From positions 744,001 through 808,000 of the forward strand of contig OY762508.1 of NCBI GenBank assembly GCA_963665975.1: a stretch of 64,000 nucleotides of DNA. Direction: 5' to 3'. Below are positions 53,511 through 64,000 of this stretch, in pieces. A program made the translations under genes and the position numbers. Every line of letters begins with the position of its first letter. Position 1 is the first letter of the stretch. The DNA comes from G963665975 sp963665975 (GTDB lineage: Bacteria > Bacteroidota > Rhodothermia > Rhodothermales > Bin80). The notes below the pieces were generated by a model that was given only the letters and a program-made list of their open reading frames with translations, searched no databases and was not told where the DNA came from.

Positions 53511-54752
53511 ATGGCCCCAAGAATCCGAGCGTGGCAATTCGCTGGCATCGTGCTAATCCTCGCCGTCTGCAGCTTGCTCCTATATGCATACTGGCCCACG
53601 CTGACCGGAGAGGACGAGGAAGGCGCACGTGAGTTAGCAGAAGGCGTACCCGACGCCAAGGCCAATATTCAGGTCGTCGTCGTTATGCCTTCCGACTTTA
53701 CGCTTCGATCGGAAGCCACCGGGCACCTGGCAGCCTGGCGGCGCGCCGAAATCAGTGCAGAGGCCCAAGGCGTCATCCTTGAGCGCCCCATTGAAGAAGG
53801 ACAGGTCGTGCAGGAAGGCGAACTCCTGCTGCGAGTGGACGATCGTGACCAGACCATCGCGCTGCAAGAGGCAGAGGCGGCGGTGCTCAAGGCGCGTGCT
53901 GACTATGCCGTAAATCTAGACAGGAGTGATACGCTCTCTGAAGCAGACACCACGGAACTCGCCCTTGCCCGGACGGAATTGCTGCAAGCGCAGCAAGCGT
54001 TCGACCGTGGCTCGATTACACAGGCTGAACTCCATGAAGTACGGCGGCGTTTTGAAGCCAACGAGGTACTCGTTGGCGGCCTGCGGGGCGCGGTGCAAGC
54101 CGTAACAGCGGGGCTCACGCAGGCAGAGCAGCAACTGGAACGGGCCCGCCTGGAGAATAGCAGAACACGCATCGTGGCTCCCTTTCGTGGCCGCGTCGCC
54201 GATCTACAGGTAGAAGCCGGACAACGAATTTCGCCTGGCCAGACCGTGCTGACGCTGCTGGAAGACGACCGCATGAAGGTTGCGGTAGACGTATTGGAGG
54301 CAGATCTCGTGGGAATGCGTGTGGGCGCCACGGCCCAGGTGCGCCTACCGAATCTCGACGACCGGAGGTTCACCGGCAGGATTTATTCCGTAAACCCGCT
54401 GGTCGACCCCAAAACCGGTGCGGGTCGGGTAACCGTGACACTACCCAACCCGCGGGGACAGCTCGTCGTCGGCCTCTACGCCGAGGTCGCCCTCGAAACG
54501 GAGCGGCTGACGGGACGCCTGGTTGTCCCAGCAGACGCATTGCTTGTGCGGCAGAGCCGTGACCTGGTGTTTCGCATGGTGGACGGAAAGGCCTACTGGA
54601 CATATGTCACCGTCGGGGAACGATCCGGGGACTTTGTGGAAATCGTGGACGGGCTGTCTCCAGGAGATTCCGTTGCCATACAGGGACACTATGCGTTATC
54701 GCACGATGCGCTCGTGAACATCACACAGGTGCAGGAAATCACCGCGTGGTAG
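53511..54752 (+). CDS. RND efflux periplasmic adaptor (MFP/HlyD family)
   Basis: The start at 53511 (MAPRIRAW) puts one membrane helix at the N-terminus (FAGIVLILAVCSLLLYAYW); the longer frame from 53325 is rejected as unlikely. About 413 aa follow the adaptor plan: lipoyl halves (SAEAQGVILERPIEEGQVV and TRIVAPFRGRVADLQVEAG) enclosing a coiled-coil hairpin, then beta-barrel (VLEADLVGMRVGATAQVRL) and membrane-proximal domains. It joins an inner-membrane RND pump to an outer-membrane channel. It is 39 bases upstream of the second RND gene. No TolC-type gene is in the window. Confidence 0.93.
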   Translation: MAPRIRAWQFAGIVLILAVCSLLLYAYWPTLTGEDEEGARELAEGVPDAKANIQVVVVMPSDFTLRSEATGHLAAWRRAEISAEAQGVILERPIEEGQVVQEGELLLRVDDRDQTIALQEAEAAVLKARADYAVNLDRSDTLSEADTTELALARTELLQAQQAFDRGSITQAELHEVRRRFEANEVLVGGLRGAVQAVTAGLTQAEQQLERARLENSRTRIVAPFRGRVADLQVEAGQRISPGQTVLTLLEDDRMKVAVDVLEADLVGMRVGATAQVRLPNLDDRRFTGRIYSVNPLVDPKTGAGRVTVTLPNPRGQLVVGLYAEVALETERLTGRLVVPADALLVRQSRDLVFRMVDGKAYWTYVTVGERSGDFVEIVDGLSPGDSVAIQGHYALSHDALVNITQVQEITAW

Positions 54753-54791
54753 ACCACTGATCGCGTCCTCGCAGATGACGGCCACGCGCCC

Positions 54792-57700
54792 ATGAAATCG
54801 ATTATTTCGCTCTGCCTGCGCCGTCCCGTAACCATCGCCGCGGTCTACATTCTGCTCATGGTGATGGCCACGGTGGCATACGTGCGCCTGCCGGTAGCCC
54901 TTCTCCCAGACCTGCGCTATCCCGGCCTTGTGGTTTGGACGGCGTATCCCGATGTCCCTCCGGAGCGTGTGGAGCGCACCGTTACCGAACGTATCGAGGA
55001 AGCCGTAGCCGGAACGTCCGGACTGAACCGTATCACGTCGCGCACTCTGCTTGGGGGCAGCATGGTGCACATGGATTTTGGCTGGAACGCCGATCTGAAC
55101 CTGGCCCTCCTGGACGTGCGTGAGCAATTGGATCGCCTTGGGCGCACGTTGCCTGACGAGGCTGAACGACCGGTAGTCCTGCATATCGATCCGGGAGAGC
55201 GTCCCATCATGATGGTCGCCCTGACCGGAACGGAGGACGGTGGGCAACCGGATGCGGAGGTTGCTCCACAGCAACTCGTAGCACTCAAACTGGTCGGACG
55301 CGAAATCATTGCCCGCCGACTGGAGCAGATCCCCGACGTGGCCCGCGTACGCGTAACGGGAGGGTACGAGCGGCGCGTGGAAGTCCTCGTAAACCCGGCT
55401 CAGCTCGCGGCGTACGGCATTGGTCTGGAGCATATCGCCTCGGCATTGCGGGCGGCTAACGTCGCCCTCCCAGGAGGCGTGATACGCCGTGGACCGTTCC
55501 GTTACGCGGTCGAAATCAGCGGGGAATTCGAGAACATCGATGACATTGCCTCGACCGTTGTCACCACTGAGCGCGACGCCATAGTCCGCCTGAGAGATGT
55601 CGCCGAGGTACGCGAAGGCGTCGAAGAGCGTAGAGGTCTGGTACGTCTGGACGGCGCTGAAACGCTGCTGATCCTGGTAGAGCGAAGACCCGATGCGAAC
55701 GTGGTTCGTGCCGCGCAACAGGTGCGTTCGGTGCTGGCGGACCTGGAAGAGGAATTGTCCGGCGTACAGCTTCGCGTGATCGTAGACGAAAGCATCTTTA
55801 TCAAGGAAGCTATCGGAAGCGTCACCCAGGCGCTCCTGGTGGGCAGCCTGTTGGCCATTCTCGTCCTGTTCGCCTTCCTCAGACGTCCACGTGCGCTACT
55901 TGCCGCCGCCGTGGCAGTGCCACTGTCTCTGGGCGTGACGCTCGTGTTTTTCGAGCCGTTTGACGTGACATTTAATCTTATCTCCTTGAGCGGACTGGCA
56001 CTCGGCGTAGGCATGCTGGTCGACAATGCCATTGTGGTGGTGGAAAACATTGCCCGGCTTCGGGAGGAGGGCCAGTCGCTGTTGGACGCTGCGCGTAATG
56101 GCACCTCCGAGGTTGCCGGCGCCATAACGGCGAGCACGCTGACGACGATCGCCGTATTCTTGCCCATCACCATGGTCGAAGGGTTGGCCGGCCGTCTGTT
56201 CCGCGACCAGTCGCTGGCAGTCGTGTGCTCTCTCGTCGCGTCCCTTTTGGTGGCGCTTACCGTCGTGCCCCTCATAGCATCGCAACAGCGCCGCGGAGAC
56301 AAGAATCCTCGAGTTGCGCGGTCGGGCTTCAAGGCACAGGGACTACTCGCCGTTTACGAGCGCATGCTCAGTTGGAGTCTGGACCACCGCAGCCGCGTGC
56401 TCCTGGGGTGCGCCGCCATACTGCTTGGCGCCGGATGGCTGATATGGAATCAGCCGCGAGAAGTCCTCCCGAAAACCGACCAGGGACGCCTCGAAGTCCG
56501 TATTACGCTACCAACCGATGCCGACCTGCCACTCCTCGGCGAGCGGGCCCGCAGCCTGCGGGAAAATATCGCAGCCGAGGGTCTTGCCAGCCATGTGCTC
56601 ACTGACCTGGGTGAACGCGACGAGGCCCGGCTTGACCTGGACCCGCGCCCACCCTACAAGGGTGATCTTGTCCTTCTGCTATCTCCCGATGTACGCTTCG
56701 ACGAAGCGGCAAAATCCGTCCAGAACTTGCCGCTGCCAAGTGACATGGAGTTACAGGCACGGCGCGTCGAAACGCAGCTCGAGAGTCTGCTCACTTCCGA
56801 TGAATCCGACCTTATAGTTGATCTCGTGAGCGAGGAGCGACAGCAGGCGGAAGCAGTTGTTGATACCGTGCTCGCGCGGCTCGCACGAAACACCGCGTTG
56901 ACCAATGTGCAGCGTTCGGATGCCGCATCCGTGCCTACCTATCGGCTAACCTACCTGCGGGACGCTATGAATCGCTTTGGCGTAAGCGCCTCAGTGGTAC
57001 GATCCTATCTCGAAGCTGGCGCACGCGGCCGCAGGGCTACAGAGCTGCGAACGGTCAACGAAGAAATACCCATTGTCTTGCGTTCGCGGCACGTCACCTC
57101 ACTGGAGCGCCTTTTGGCCGAGCGCATTCCCACCAGGAGCGGACTCATGCCGCTGGGGTCCTTCATAGAGGCCAGCTCGGTAGCCTTGCCAGCCGCGCTC
57201 GTGCGTACGGAGCAGACATCTGTCATTCGCCTGACCGCAGACGTGGCGCCCGAAGCCGACCTGCAAGGAGCGCTGGCCTCCATAGAGGAGACATTGGCCG
57301 GACAATTGCCAACGGGAGTCCGGTCACGGATCGGAGGCGCCGCGGATGTGTTTCGGTCCAGCCTCCGAGCCGTCGGGTGGAGCCTGCTATTGAGTGTGCT
57401 CCTGGTGTATCTGATTCTCGCTGCGCAATTCGAAAGCCTGGTCCAGCCACTGGTTGTTCTCGTTACCGTTCCGTTGGCCATTGCGGGCGTCTCATTCACT
57501 CTGGGCCTGTTGGGGCAGAGCATCAACCTGATGAGCCTCATGGGCTGCGTGGTGCTCGTTGGCATTGTCGTCAACGATGCCATTATCAAGATGGACTTCA
57601 TAAACCAGCGGAGGGCGATCGGCATGCCTCTGCGGGCCGCTATCCTGGCCGCCGGACGCGACCGCGTGCGACCAATTATAATGACCACTCTCACCACGAT

Positions 57701-57854
57701 CCTCGGACTGCTGCCACTAGCAATGGGCTTCGGCCAGGGTGCTGAATTGCGCGCTCCGCTCGCTATTGCTATCGTCGGCGGGCTTACAAGCGCTACACTG
57801 CTGACACTGCTTGTAGTACCGGTGCTTTACAGCCTTACCGCGCGCAGGCAGTAG
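54792..57854 (+). CDS. RND-family efflux transporter permease (second)
   Basis: This 1020-aa protein has RND features: first helix VTIAAVYILLMVMATVAYV, periplasmic loop with DLRYPGLVVWTAYPDVPPER, TM4 motif LVDNAIVVVENIARL, and a C-terminal half with QSINLMSLMGCVVLVGIVV and RRAIGMPLRAAILAAGRDR. Length and motifs fit AcrB/MdtB-like drug exporters. It follows the adaptor gene and probably forms an operon with it. The other RND permease nearby is quite different in sequence, so this is not a recent duplication. Confidence 0.94.
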   Translation: MKSIISLCLRRPVTIAAVYILLMVMATVAYVRLPVALLPDLRYPGLVVWTAYPDVPPERVERTVTERIEEAVAGTSGLNRITSRTLLGGSMVHMDFGWNADLNLALLDVREQLDRLGRTLPDEAERPVVLHIDPGERPIMMVALTGTEDGGQPDAEVAPQQLVALKLVGREIIARRLEQIPDVARVRVTGGYERRVEVLVNPAQLAAYGIGLEHIASALRAANVALPGGVIRRGPFRYAVEISGEFENIDDIASTVVTTERDAIVRLRDVAEVREGVEERRGLVRLDGAETLLILVERRPDANVVRAAQQVRSVLADLEEELSGVQLRVIVDESIFIKEAIGSVTQALLVGSLLAILVLFAFLRRPRALLAAAVAVPLSLGVTLVFFEPFDVTFNLISLSGLALGVGMLVDNAIVVVENIARLREEGQSLLDAARNGTSEVAGAITASTLTTIAVFLPITMVEGLAGRLFRDQSLAVVCSLVASLLVALTVVPLIASQQRRGDKNPRVARSGFKAQGLLAVYERMLSWSLDHRSRVLLGCAAILLGAGWLIWNQPREVLPKTDQGRLEVRITLPTDADLPLLGERARSLRENIAAEGLASHVLTDLGERDEARLDLDPRPPYKGDLVLLLSPDVRFDEAAKSVQNLPLPSDMELQARRVETQLESLLTSDESDLIVDLVSEERQQAEAVVDTVLARLARNTALTNVQRSDAASVPTYRLTYLRDAMNRFGVSASVVRSYLEAGARGRRATELRTVNEEIPIVLRSRHVTSLERLLAERIPTRSGLMPLGSFIEASSVALPAALVRTEQTSVIRLTADVAPEADLQGALASIEETLAGQLPTGVRSRIGGAADVFRSSLRAVGWSLLLSVLLVYLILAAQFESLVQPLVVLVTVPLAIAGVSFTLGLLGQSINLMSLMGCVVLVGIVVNDAIIKMDFINQRRAIGMPLRAAILAAGRDRVRPIIMTTLTTILGLLPLAMGFGQGAELRAPLAIAIVGGLTSATLLTLLVVPVLYSLTARRQ

Positions 57855-57886
57855 TTGCCGCCGAGGGCCACAACACTCCAAAAGCA

Positions 57887-57920
57887 AAATCCCTGCAGGC
57901 GCCATGACCTGCGGGGATTT
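57887..57920 (-). terminator. Terminator after tRNA-Leu (also after the RND gene)
   Basis: An inverted repeat AAATCCC-T-GCAGG / CCTGC-G-GGGATTT (57887-57899 with 57908-57920) lies 5 bases past the tRNA-Leu 3' end on the minus strand. There it is followed by TTTTGCTTTT, as expected for a rho-independent terminator. Confidence 0.75.
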
Positions 57921-57924
57921 AACG

Positions 57925-58008
57925 TGCCCTGGAGAGGACTCGAACCTCCACGCCCGTACGGGCACAGCATCCTGAATGCTGCGCGTCTACCAGTTCCGCC
58001 ACCAGGGC
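57925..58008 (-). tRNA. tRNA-Leu (anticodon CAG)
   Basis: On the minus strand the 84-base sequence folds into a cloverleaf: acceptor GCCCTGG/CCAGGGC, D-arm with GGTAGACGC, anticodon stem CAGCA/TGCTG with loop TTCAGGA (anticodon CAG), a long variable arm (GCCCGTACGGGC) as in class II tRNA-Leu, and GTTCGAGTCC in the T-arm. CCA is not encoded. Confidence 0.95.
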
Positions 58009-58156
58009 ATTCGCTGCGCATCAATCTTGCCTGTAATTATTTGTTCCGTGAATACGAGCGCGGACGAGCTGCATGCAGCGAAACAACGGGCATCAGGGGT
58101 TGTTGCACTGCCCTTGACGAGTACGCCAGTTGCGTGTTATTATTGGCGGGCGATAT

Positions 58157-58231
58157 TCCTCGGTAGCTCAATGGTAGAGCATGCGGCTGTTAACCGCAGG
58201 GTTGTAGGTTCGAGTCCTACCCGGGGAGCCA
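58157..58231 (+). tRNA. tRNA-Asn (anticodon GTT)
   Basis: The acceptor stem TCCTCGG/CCGGGGA pairs; the D-arm has AGCTCAATGGTAGAGC; the anticodon arm TGCGG-CTGTTAA-CCGCA gives anticodon GTT; the T-arm has GGTTCGAGTCC. The 3' CCA is encoded (58229-58231), unlike in the nearby tRNA-Leu. Confidence 0.96.
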
Positions 58232-58700
58232 GAAATCAATACGCTAACTCTTGTGGCTCTTGAGTTAGCGCAAGACCCTGACGGATGCTCTCCCTCGGGA
58301 TTTTTCATTTAATAGCGTACTGTCCGATTGTTATGCCTGCCACACATCAACCCGCGTTGTGTAATGGCTTTTTCGCTTTTTCCCCCAAGTTCGACGGTTA
58401 CGAGTCTTCAAGTCCGAAACATGCTGTAAAGCGCTGGCCACTAGGACAGGCTTGGCAATTCTGTGCGCGCTCAATAAGCGCCCGGTGTTCGGTCATCACG
58501 GTTGCGAGGACCTTACCCGGCACCTGTTCCGGGAGTAACCACGCAGGATTACCTTCGGAGGAAAGATCACTGATGTTGATTGGTATTAACCATGGCTTGC
58601 GTCATAATTCATCGTTGATGGTAGGCAATTAGAGGATTGTGCGAGTATCTAAGCCCGAACAGACGGCACTGGTCTTTTCTGTGTGCGAAAGGATTGTTCG
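58232..58700. other. Region downstream of tRNA-Asn without recognisable gene
   Basis: A perfect 9-bp inverted repeat CGCTAACTC/GAGTTAGCG with an 11-base loop (58242-58270) follows the tRNA by 10 bases and has no T-run. The rest contains no protein-like frame. This sits at the typical place for an integrated element or its remains, but no integrase or direct repeat of the tRNA end was found. Confidence 0.4.
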
Positions 58701-58732
58701 GCATTGTCTGGACGCAATTTTTTCAACACGTA

Positions 58733-59131
58733 ATCGTCCCTGCAGCAGCGTCACACCTTCCAGCTGTCCAGCCTTCTGATCCAATGTGTACAGGGGGTGG
58801 GCTCTGGATCGTTCTGCCGCCGCGAGAATCAACAGGTCGGGAAATTCCGCACCGGTTACCCGGTATCAGAATGCCGCACAGGCGACGTCGTCAGCCTCCT
58901 CCATCACGAGAGCCTCGGTCGCCACGAGTTCTTCCAATAGCTTCGCAATACGGCCACGGGAAAACCGTAGGCTCGTTCCAGCACCCACACAAGCTCGACG
59001 GTTACCTCACGGCATAAATAGCCGGGGCATTCCACCGTAAGCGAGTCCAAGAGCGCCTGGGCAGCCTCCGCTTGCGGTCTATCGTCGCACACCTGATACC
59101 GAACAAGGACGTTGGTATCGAGTGCGATCAT
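58733..59131 (-). pseudogene. vapC: VapC-type PIN-domain toxin, frameshifted with internal stop
   Basis: The ATG at 59131 starts a PIN domain: MIALDTNVLVRYQVCDD with the first catalytic Asp, then CREVTVELVWVLERAYGF. Near 58960 the match moves one frame (RIAKLLEELVATEALVMEE) and then meets a TGA at 58866-58868, after which homology continues (GAEFPDLLILAAAERS, LYTLDQKAGQLEGVTLL). At least two lesions are therefore present and the RNase cannot be made whole. The start overlaps the antitoxin stop by four bases, as in working vapBC operons. Confidence 0.8.
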
Positions 59132-59361
59132 CCCTCAGCTGCGCCGTCGGCCACCGCCTTTTCCATTTCCTCCACAATAACAGCGGGACCGTAATGTTGT
59201 AGGGTGCCGAACAGCCGACAAATTGGGCGCACGAGAATCATTCGCACCTCGCCATCTGCTATGACGTAGCATACCCGGTCCGCAGTCTGTACGCCATATG
59301 CATCCCACACGGGCTTGGGGAGTATTGTCTGCCCCTGTTAGGTAATTGAAGATTCGATCAT
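59128..59361 (-). pseudogene. vapB: VapB/AbrB-type antitoxin with early stop
   Basis: From the ATG at 59361 the frame reads MIESSIT, then a TAA (59340-59338), then QGQTILPKPVWDAYGV and the rest of a SpoVT/AbrB swapped-hairpin antitoxin (DRVCYVIADGEVRMI, VEEMEKAVADGAAEG). The stop falls where the family has a Ser/Thr/Lys of the S-K-G-Q-T motif. Downstream codons are otherwise undamaged, so the mutation seems recent. With the broken vapC beside it, the whole module is inactive. Confidence 0.75.
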
Positions 59362-59759
59362 GGCCGCACCTCCTCCATATGCCTTGCAAAATGAATTACT
59401 TCCTTGCCACATGAATTAAGGTAAGCTGCGTTCTGCTCGTCACCAGCGCCTTCGCCTGCCCATAGCCAGTTCGGGCGTACGCGGCATTGCAAGCTGCCTG
59501 GACCGGTGCGTGGTTTTGGGCGCCATTTCAGGGACTGCCGGTGTTGCTCTACTCGGCAGGCCTCTCATACCGGCATGAAGATGGATTATCTTGCCTCAAG
59601 GCGACTTCTTTGGGATCAGGGAAGTATAAGGGATTGCACGCGCGGAGCCTGCAGCACGTGTTTCCGTGTTCGCGCACGCGGACAGGACAGGGAAAACGAG
59701 GCTGTTGCAAGGCCATCGAATTTGTCCACATCCAACCAACGCATTGGAGGGTGAGCCAG
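59362..59759. other. Region before the asparaginase gene, no gene seen
   Basis: An open frame runs through this region in phase with the asparaginase (from 59487), but it is Arg/Cys-rich and not protein-like; the true start is downstream at 59760. Confidence 0.45.
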
Positions 59760-60254
59760 ATGCGCGAGGAATTACTAATTCTGACCACCGGCGGCACAAT
59801 CGACAAGGTGTATTTTGACGGCAACAGCCGCTACCAGGTCGGTACGCCACAGATCGCGGAAATCCTTAAGACGGTCAACATCGAATTGATCTACCGTGTG
59901 GAAACGTTGTTTCGCAAAGACAGCGTTGACCTTACTCCCGATGACCGCGCGATCATCACCCGGCGCGTACAGGAGACAGATAGCCAGCGCATTGTGATAA
60001 CACACGGTACGGATACTATGGTGACCACCGCCGAAGAGCTAACAGCGGTCCGCGACAAGACAATCGTACTCGTCGGCTCACTGACGCCCGCGCGCTTCAA
60101 GTCCACCGACGCAGAATTCAACATTGGTTTTGCGCTCGCCGCAGTGCAGACACTGCCCGCCGGCGTTTATATCACAATGAATGGATGTATCTTTGATCCG
60201 TGGCATGTGCGCAAGAACACCAAGCGCAACAGATTCGAAGCAACAAAGCCCTGA
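59760..60254 (+). CDS. Short asparaginase-domain protein
   Basis: The ATG at 59760 is preceded by GGAGGGTGAG at ribosome-binding distance and gives 164 aa. Both active-site segments of type I/II L-asparaginases are here: TTGGTIDK (nucleophile Thr) and THGTDTM (second Thr-Asp pair). The usual C-terminal domain of a 320-340-aa enzyme is absent: the protein ends right after the N-terminal Rossmann-like domain (KNTKRNRFEATKP). Such single-domain relatives exist in databases, so it need not be a truncation; activity is uncertain because the intersubunit site normally uses the missing domain. Confidence 0.75.
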   Translation: MREELLILTTGGTIDKVYFDGNSRYQVGTPQIAEILKTVNIELIYRVETLFRKDSVDLTPDDRAIITRRVQETDSQRIVITHGTDTMVTTAEELTAVRDKTIVLVGSLTPARFKSTDAEFNIGFALAAVQTLPAGVYITMNGCIFDPWHVRKNTKRNRFEATKP

Positions 60255-60259
60255 ACCTC

Positions 60260-61072
60260 GTGCGTCCTGCGGCATCACTTACATGGGTCCGCCATCTTGA
60301 GGCCCCGTTGCGCCTGGTAAGACTGGGGACACTCGTTGTGCTAACGCTGGGTCTTCTGCTTGGCGGCATTCTGACGCATGGCCTCGTGGCGCCGCAGGAC
60401 CTTGGCTCCGCTGCCACCGTGCGTACCATCTTGTCGGCCTGGTGTCTTGGGCTTGCCGCCAGTTGCCATGGTCTAAGGACACGGCCAAGCCCGCCCTCCT
60501 GGATGCCGGCAGCCCTCGCTTGGACACTGTCCGTCGCTGCGGTATTGGCCGCCCTGGCAATCGCACTCACCATGTCGCTGCAGCACGTAGCAGTGATTGG
60601 CCTTGCGGTGGTCCTTTTGGCGACATGGAGGCTCGTAAAAGCTCGCGACACGCTGGTGCACGTGATCCTTTTGCCCGGTATGTATTGCCTAGTGCTGCTG
60701 TATGGCGGACTGTTGGGGAATGACTTTGGCGCGGTGATCCTTGCCATTGCGATGACGCTCTTGTTTTTCGTTTCCAGCGGCTTGATTCGCGCCATCCAAA
60801 CTGCACCTGACCAACAGCATGCGACCTATCGCCGCGCCGCATGCCGGATCATTTGTCTGGGTATTCTGATGACACCCCTGCCCTTCCTGTTCTTAGATTA
60901 CCGCGGCATCTATCTCCTCCTGATGCTTGTGGCAGACGGTTTTTTTCTTTCAGCCTATTGGTTATTGTCCTCAAAACAGGCACCCGATCGAGCCCGGAGC
61001 ATGCTACATTTCGCCATGGCGCTTACGGCTATTGCACTGGCGTTCGGCGCGATTGTGCAGTTGGGCGACTAG
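60260..61072 (+). CDS. Polytopic membrane protein of unknown function
   Basis: The likely start is the GTG at 60260, just after the asparaginase stop; a GTG at 60200 would overlap that gene by 55 bases. The 270-aa product has about eight hydrophobic helices (LGTLVVLTLGLLLGGILTHG, LILPGMYCLVLLYGGLLGN-like segments, LLLMLVADGFFLSAYWLL). No family motif is recognised, though a UbiA-like or other prenyl-enzyme fold cannot be excluded. It is probably co-transcribed with the asparaginase-domain gene. Confidence 0.65.
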   Translation: MRPAASLTWVRHLEAPLRLVRLGTLVVLTLGLLLGGILTHGLVAPQDLGSAATVRTILSAWCLGLAASCHGLRTRPSPPSWMPAALAWTLSVAAVLAALAIALTMSLQHVAVIGLAVVLLATWRLVKARDTLVHVILLPGMYCLVLLYGGLLGNDFGAVILAIAMTLLFFVSSGLIRAIQTAPDQQHATYRRAACRIICLGILMTPLPFLFLDYRGIYLLLMLVADGFFLSAYWLLSSKQAPDRARSMLHFAMALTAIALAFGAIVQLGD

Positions 61073-61165
61073 CCTAGTCTGCCGGTGCCGAATTCTGTTG
61101 CATAGGCCATTGTCCACTTGAATAGGCATAGGGACTGGTGCCAACCTATCAGTCAGCTAATATTA

Positions 61166-61186
61166 TACTATACTAATTTTATAGTA
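61166..61186 (+). repeat. Inverted repeat in the promoter region of the sigma-factor gene
   Basis: A 7-bp inverted repeat TACTATA/TATAGTA with a 7-base loop lies in a very AT-rich patch about 100 bases before the sigma-factor start. It may be an operator or part of the promoter; no -35/-10 pair is certain. Confidence 0.35.
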
Positions 61187-61280
61187 GTTAGGCCAAATAT
61201 TTCTCCGTGTGCTACGTGGTGGACTGTTTTTTGCCCTGATAGAAGGGTGACGACGCAGTCCTAACCGTTGGTAACCAATA

Positions 61281-61808
61281 ATGACACACAAGCACATCGA
61301 CGCTGGCCTGGTGGCACGAGCACAGGCAGGTGACAAACTTGCCTGTGAAGACCTGCTGCGCAGGCTTCAGCCTGTCCTGCGGATGTACTTTACGAACCGT
61401 ATCGGGCGCAGGGATAGTGTGAATGACCTGGTGCAGAACACACTCTTGCGCGTGCACAACGGACTCGCCGCCTTGCAGCATCTGGATCGGCTAATGCCAT
61501 TTGCCATGAAGGCGGCCAAGTATGAGCTCTACGATCTATACCGGGGACGATACGGAGCCAAGGAACGTGTCCTTGATCCCATGCTCCTTCCCGATAGACC
61601 GGGTTCCATGGGCAACGCACCAGATGATATGCTTGACGCGGAACGTGCCTTGTCGATGCTTCCGGCGACAACCCGGCGGGTCTTTGCATTGAGAGATCAT
61701 GGCTACCGCTACCGGGAAATTGCGGAGCGCATGGGCACAACCGAGTCCGCGATAAAAATGCAGGTGCTGCGCGCGCTGCGCAGAATGCGTTGCGCGATGG
61801 CGGCGTGA
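61281..61808 (+). CDS. ECF-type RNA polymerase sigma factor
   Basis: This 175-aa protein has sigma-2 (LVARAQAGDKLACEDLLRRL, SVNDLVQNTLLRVHNGLAAL, then FAMKAAKYELYDLYRGR) and sigma-4 (LSMLPATTRRVFALRDHGY, YREIAERMGTTESAIKMQVL) regions without sigma-3, i.e. an ECF factor. No anti-sigma gene is next to it: the downstream gene is the Fe-S oxidoreductase, 52 to 79 bases away depending on its start. The regulon and signal are unknown. A possible operator lies upstream. Confidence 0.9.
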   Translation: MTHKHIDAGLVARAQAGDKLACEDLLRRLQPVLRMYFTNRIGRRDSVNDLVQNTLLRVHNGLAALQHLDRLMPFAMKAAKYELYDLYRGRYGAKERVLDPMLLPDRPGSMGNAPDDMLDAERALSMLPATTRRVFALRDHGYRYREIAERMGTTESAIKMQVLRALRRMRCAMAA

Positions 61809-61887
61809 GAACGCAAGGCGTGGGACATAGCATGCAGGTGACCAGAGACTATGCCGTATATTGGCCGGCAGACTACCGTCGCATGTC

Positions 61888-63900
<2,013 letters not shown>

Positions 63901-63975
63901 TTGCCACTTCCTCAACCTGACAATGTGTCAATGACTGGCACTGCCGTCAAGATAACGAGGAGGGTTTCCGAGCAC

Positions 63976-64000
63976 ATGAGCGGAACGTCGGGGTGCACGC
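63976..64000 (+). CDS. Possible start of a further gene at the right edge
   Basis: The bases from 63976 read ATG then S-G-T-S-G-C-T with a good AGGAGGG about 11 bases upstream; another ATG at 63931 is in the same frame. Only eight codons are visible, so the product is unknown. A short inverted repeat TGACA-ATG-TGTCA lies at 63918-63930. Confidence 0.3.

Overview
The window looks like chromosomal DNA of a moderately GC-rich, Gram-negative member of the Bacteroidota/Rhodothermota lineage. The evidence is a SusC/SusD pair, a second TonB-dependent receptor with an N-terminal carboxypeptidase-regulatory-like domain, a PorV/PorQ-family protein, several secreted proteins ending in type IX secretion (T9SS)-like C-terminal domains (NYPNPFNP, NFPNPF), and a conserved hypothetical family typical of Bacteroidota. 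The species cannot be named from sequence alone.

Layout. Positions 1-4.0 kb hold a large BNR/VPS10-like repeat protein that runs off the left edge. At 4.2-4.7 kb is a BrnTA toxin-antitoxin pair whose toxin carries an early stop codon. Next come polA, then rmlB with a HAD phosphatase, a susC-susD operon, xseA and a YjbQ-domain protein. At 17.0-20.8 kb is a more AT-rich four-gene operon reading leftward: a Septu-type pair (PtuA-like ATPase, PtuB-like HNH nuclease), then a small S-adenosylmethionine-decarboxylase-like protein with an intact catalytic triad, then a DUF3326 protein. I see this as the best candidate for an undescribed system. At 21-29 kb are housekeeping genes: an SDR reductase, xseB, a Bacteroidota hypothetical, a K+ channel/RCK protein, an L,D-transpeptidase, lepB, an exported protein and lepA.

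Positions 29-35 kb are a mobile-element zone. It holds a broken IS1595-type transposase, an AT-rich lipoprotein, an IS256-family transposase split by a group II intron whose inferred splice product restores the transposase frame, and a decayed second IS256 3' end. Positions 35-46 kb are a cell-surface cluster: an FG-GAP/T9SS-tail protein ending in a strong terminator, then an apparent operon of TonB receptor, 1132-aa secreted protein, PorV-like protein and T9SS-tailed amidase. Positions 46-49 kb look like a zinc-handling locus: a His-rich CDF exporter, a ZIP-like membrane protein and a His-rich peptide built from two repeats, with a palindrome over its promoter. A decayed copy of the amidase sorting domain follows. 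Positions 50-58 kb carry two RND permeases arranged divergently around one adaptor gene.

The right end holds tRNA-Leu(CAG), tRNA-Asn(GTT), a pseudogenised VapBC pair, a short asparaginase, a membrane protein, an ECF-like sigma factor and a membrane Fe-S oxidoreductase. Recurring themes are decayed toxin-antitoxin loci, mobile-element debris around the accessory genes, and duplicated or decayed T9SS modules.
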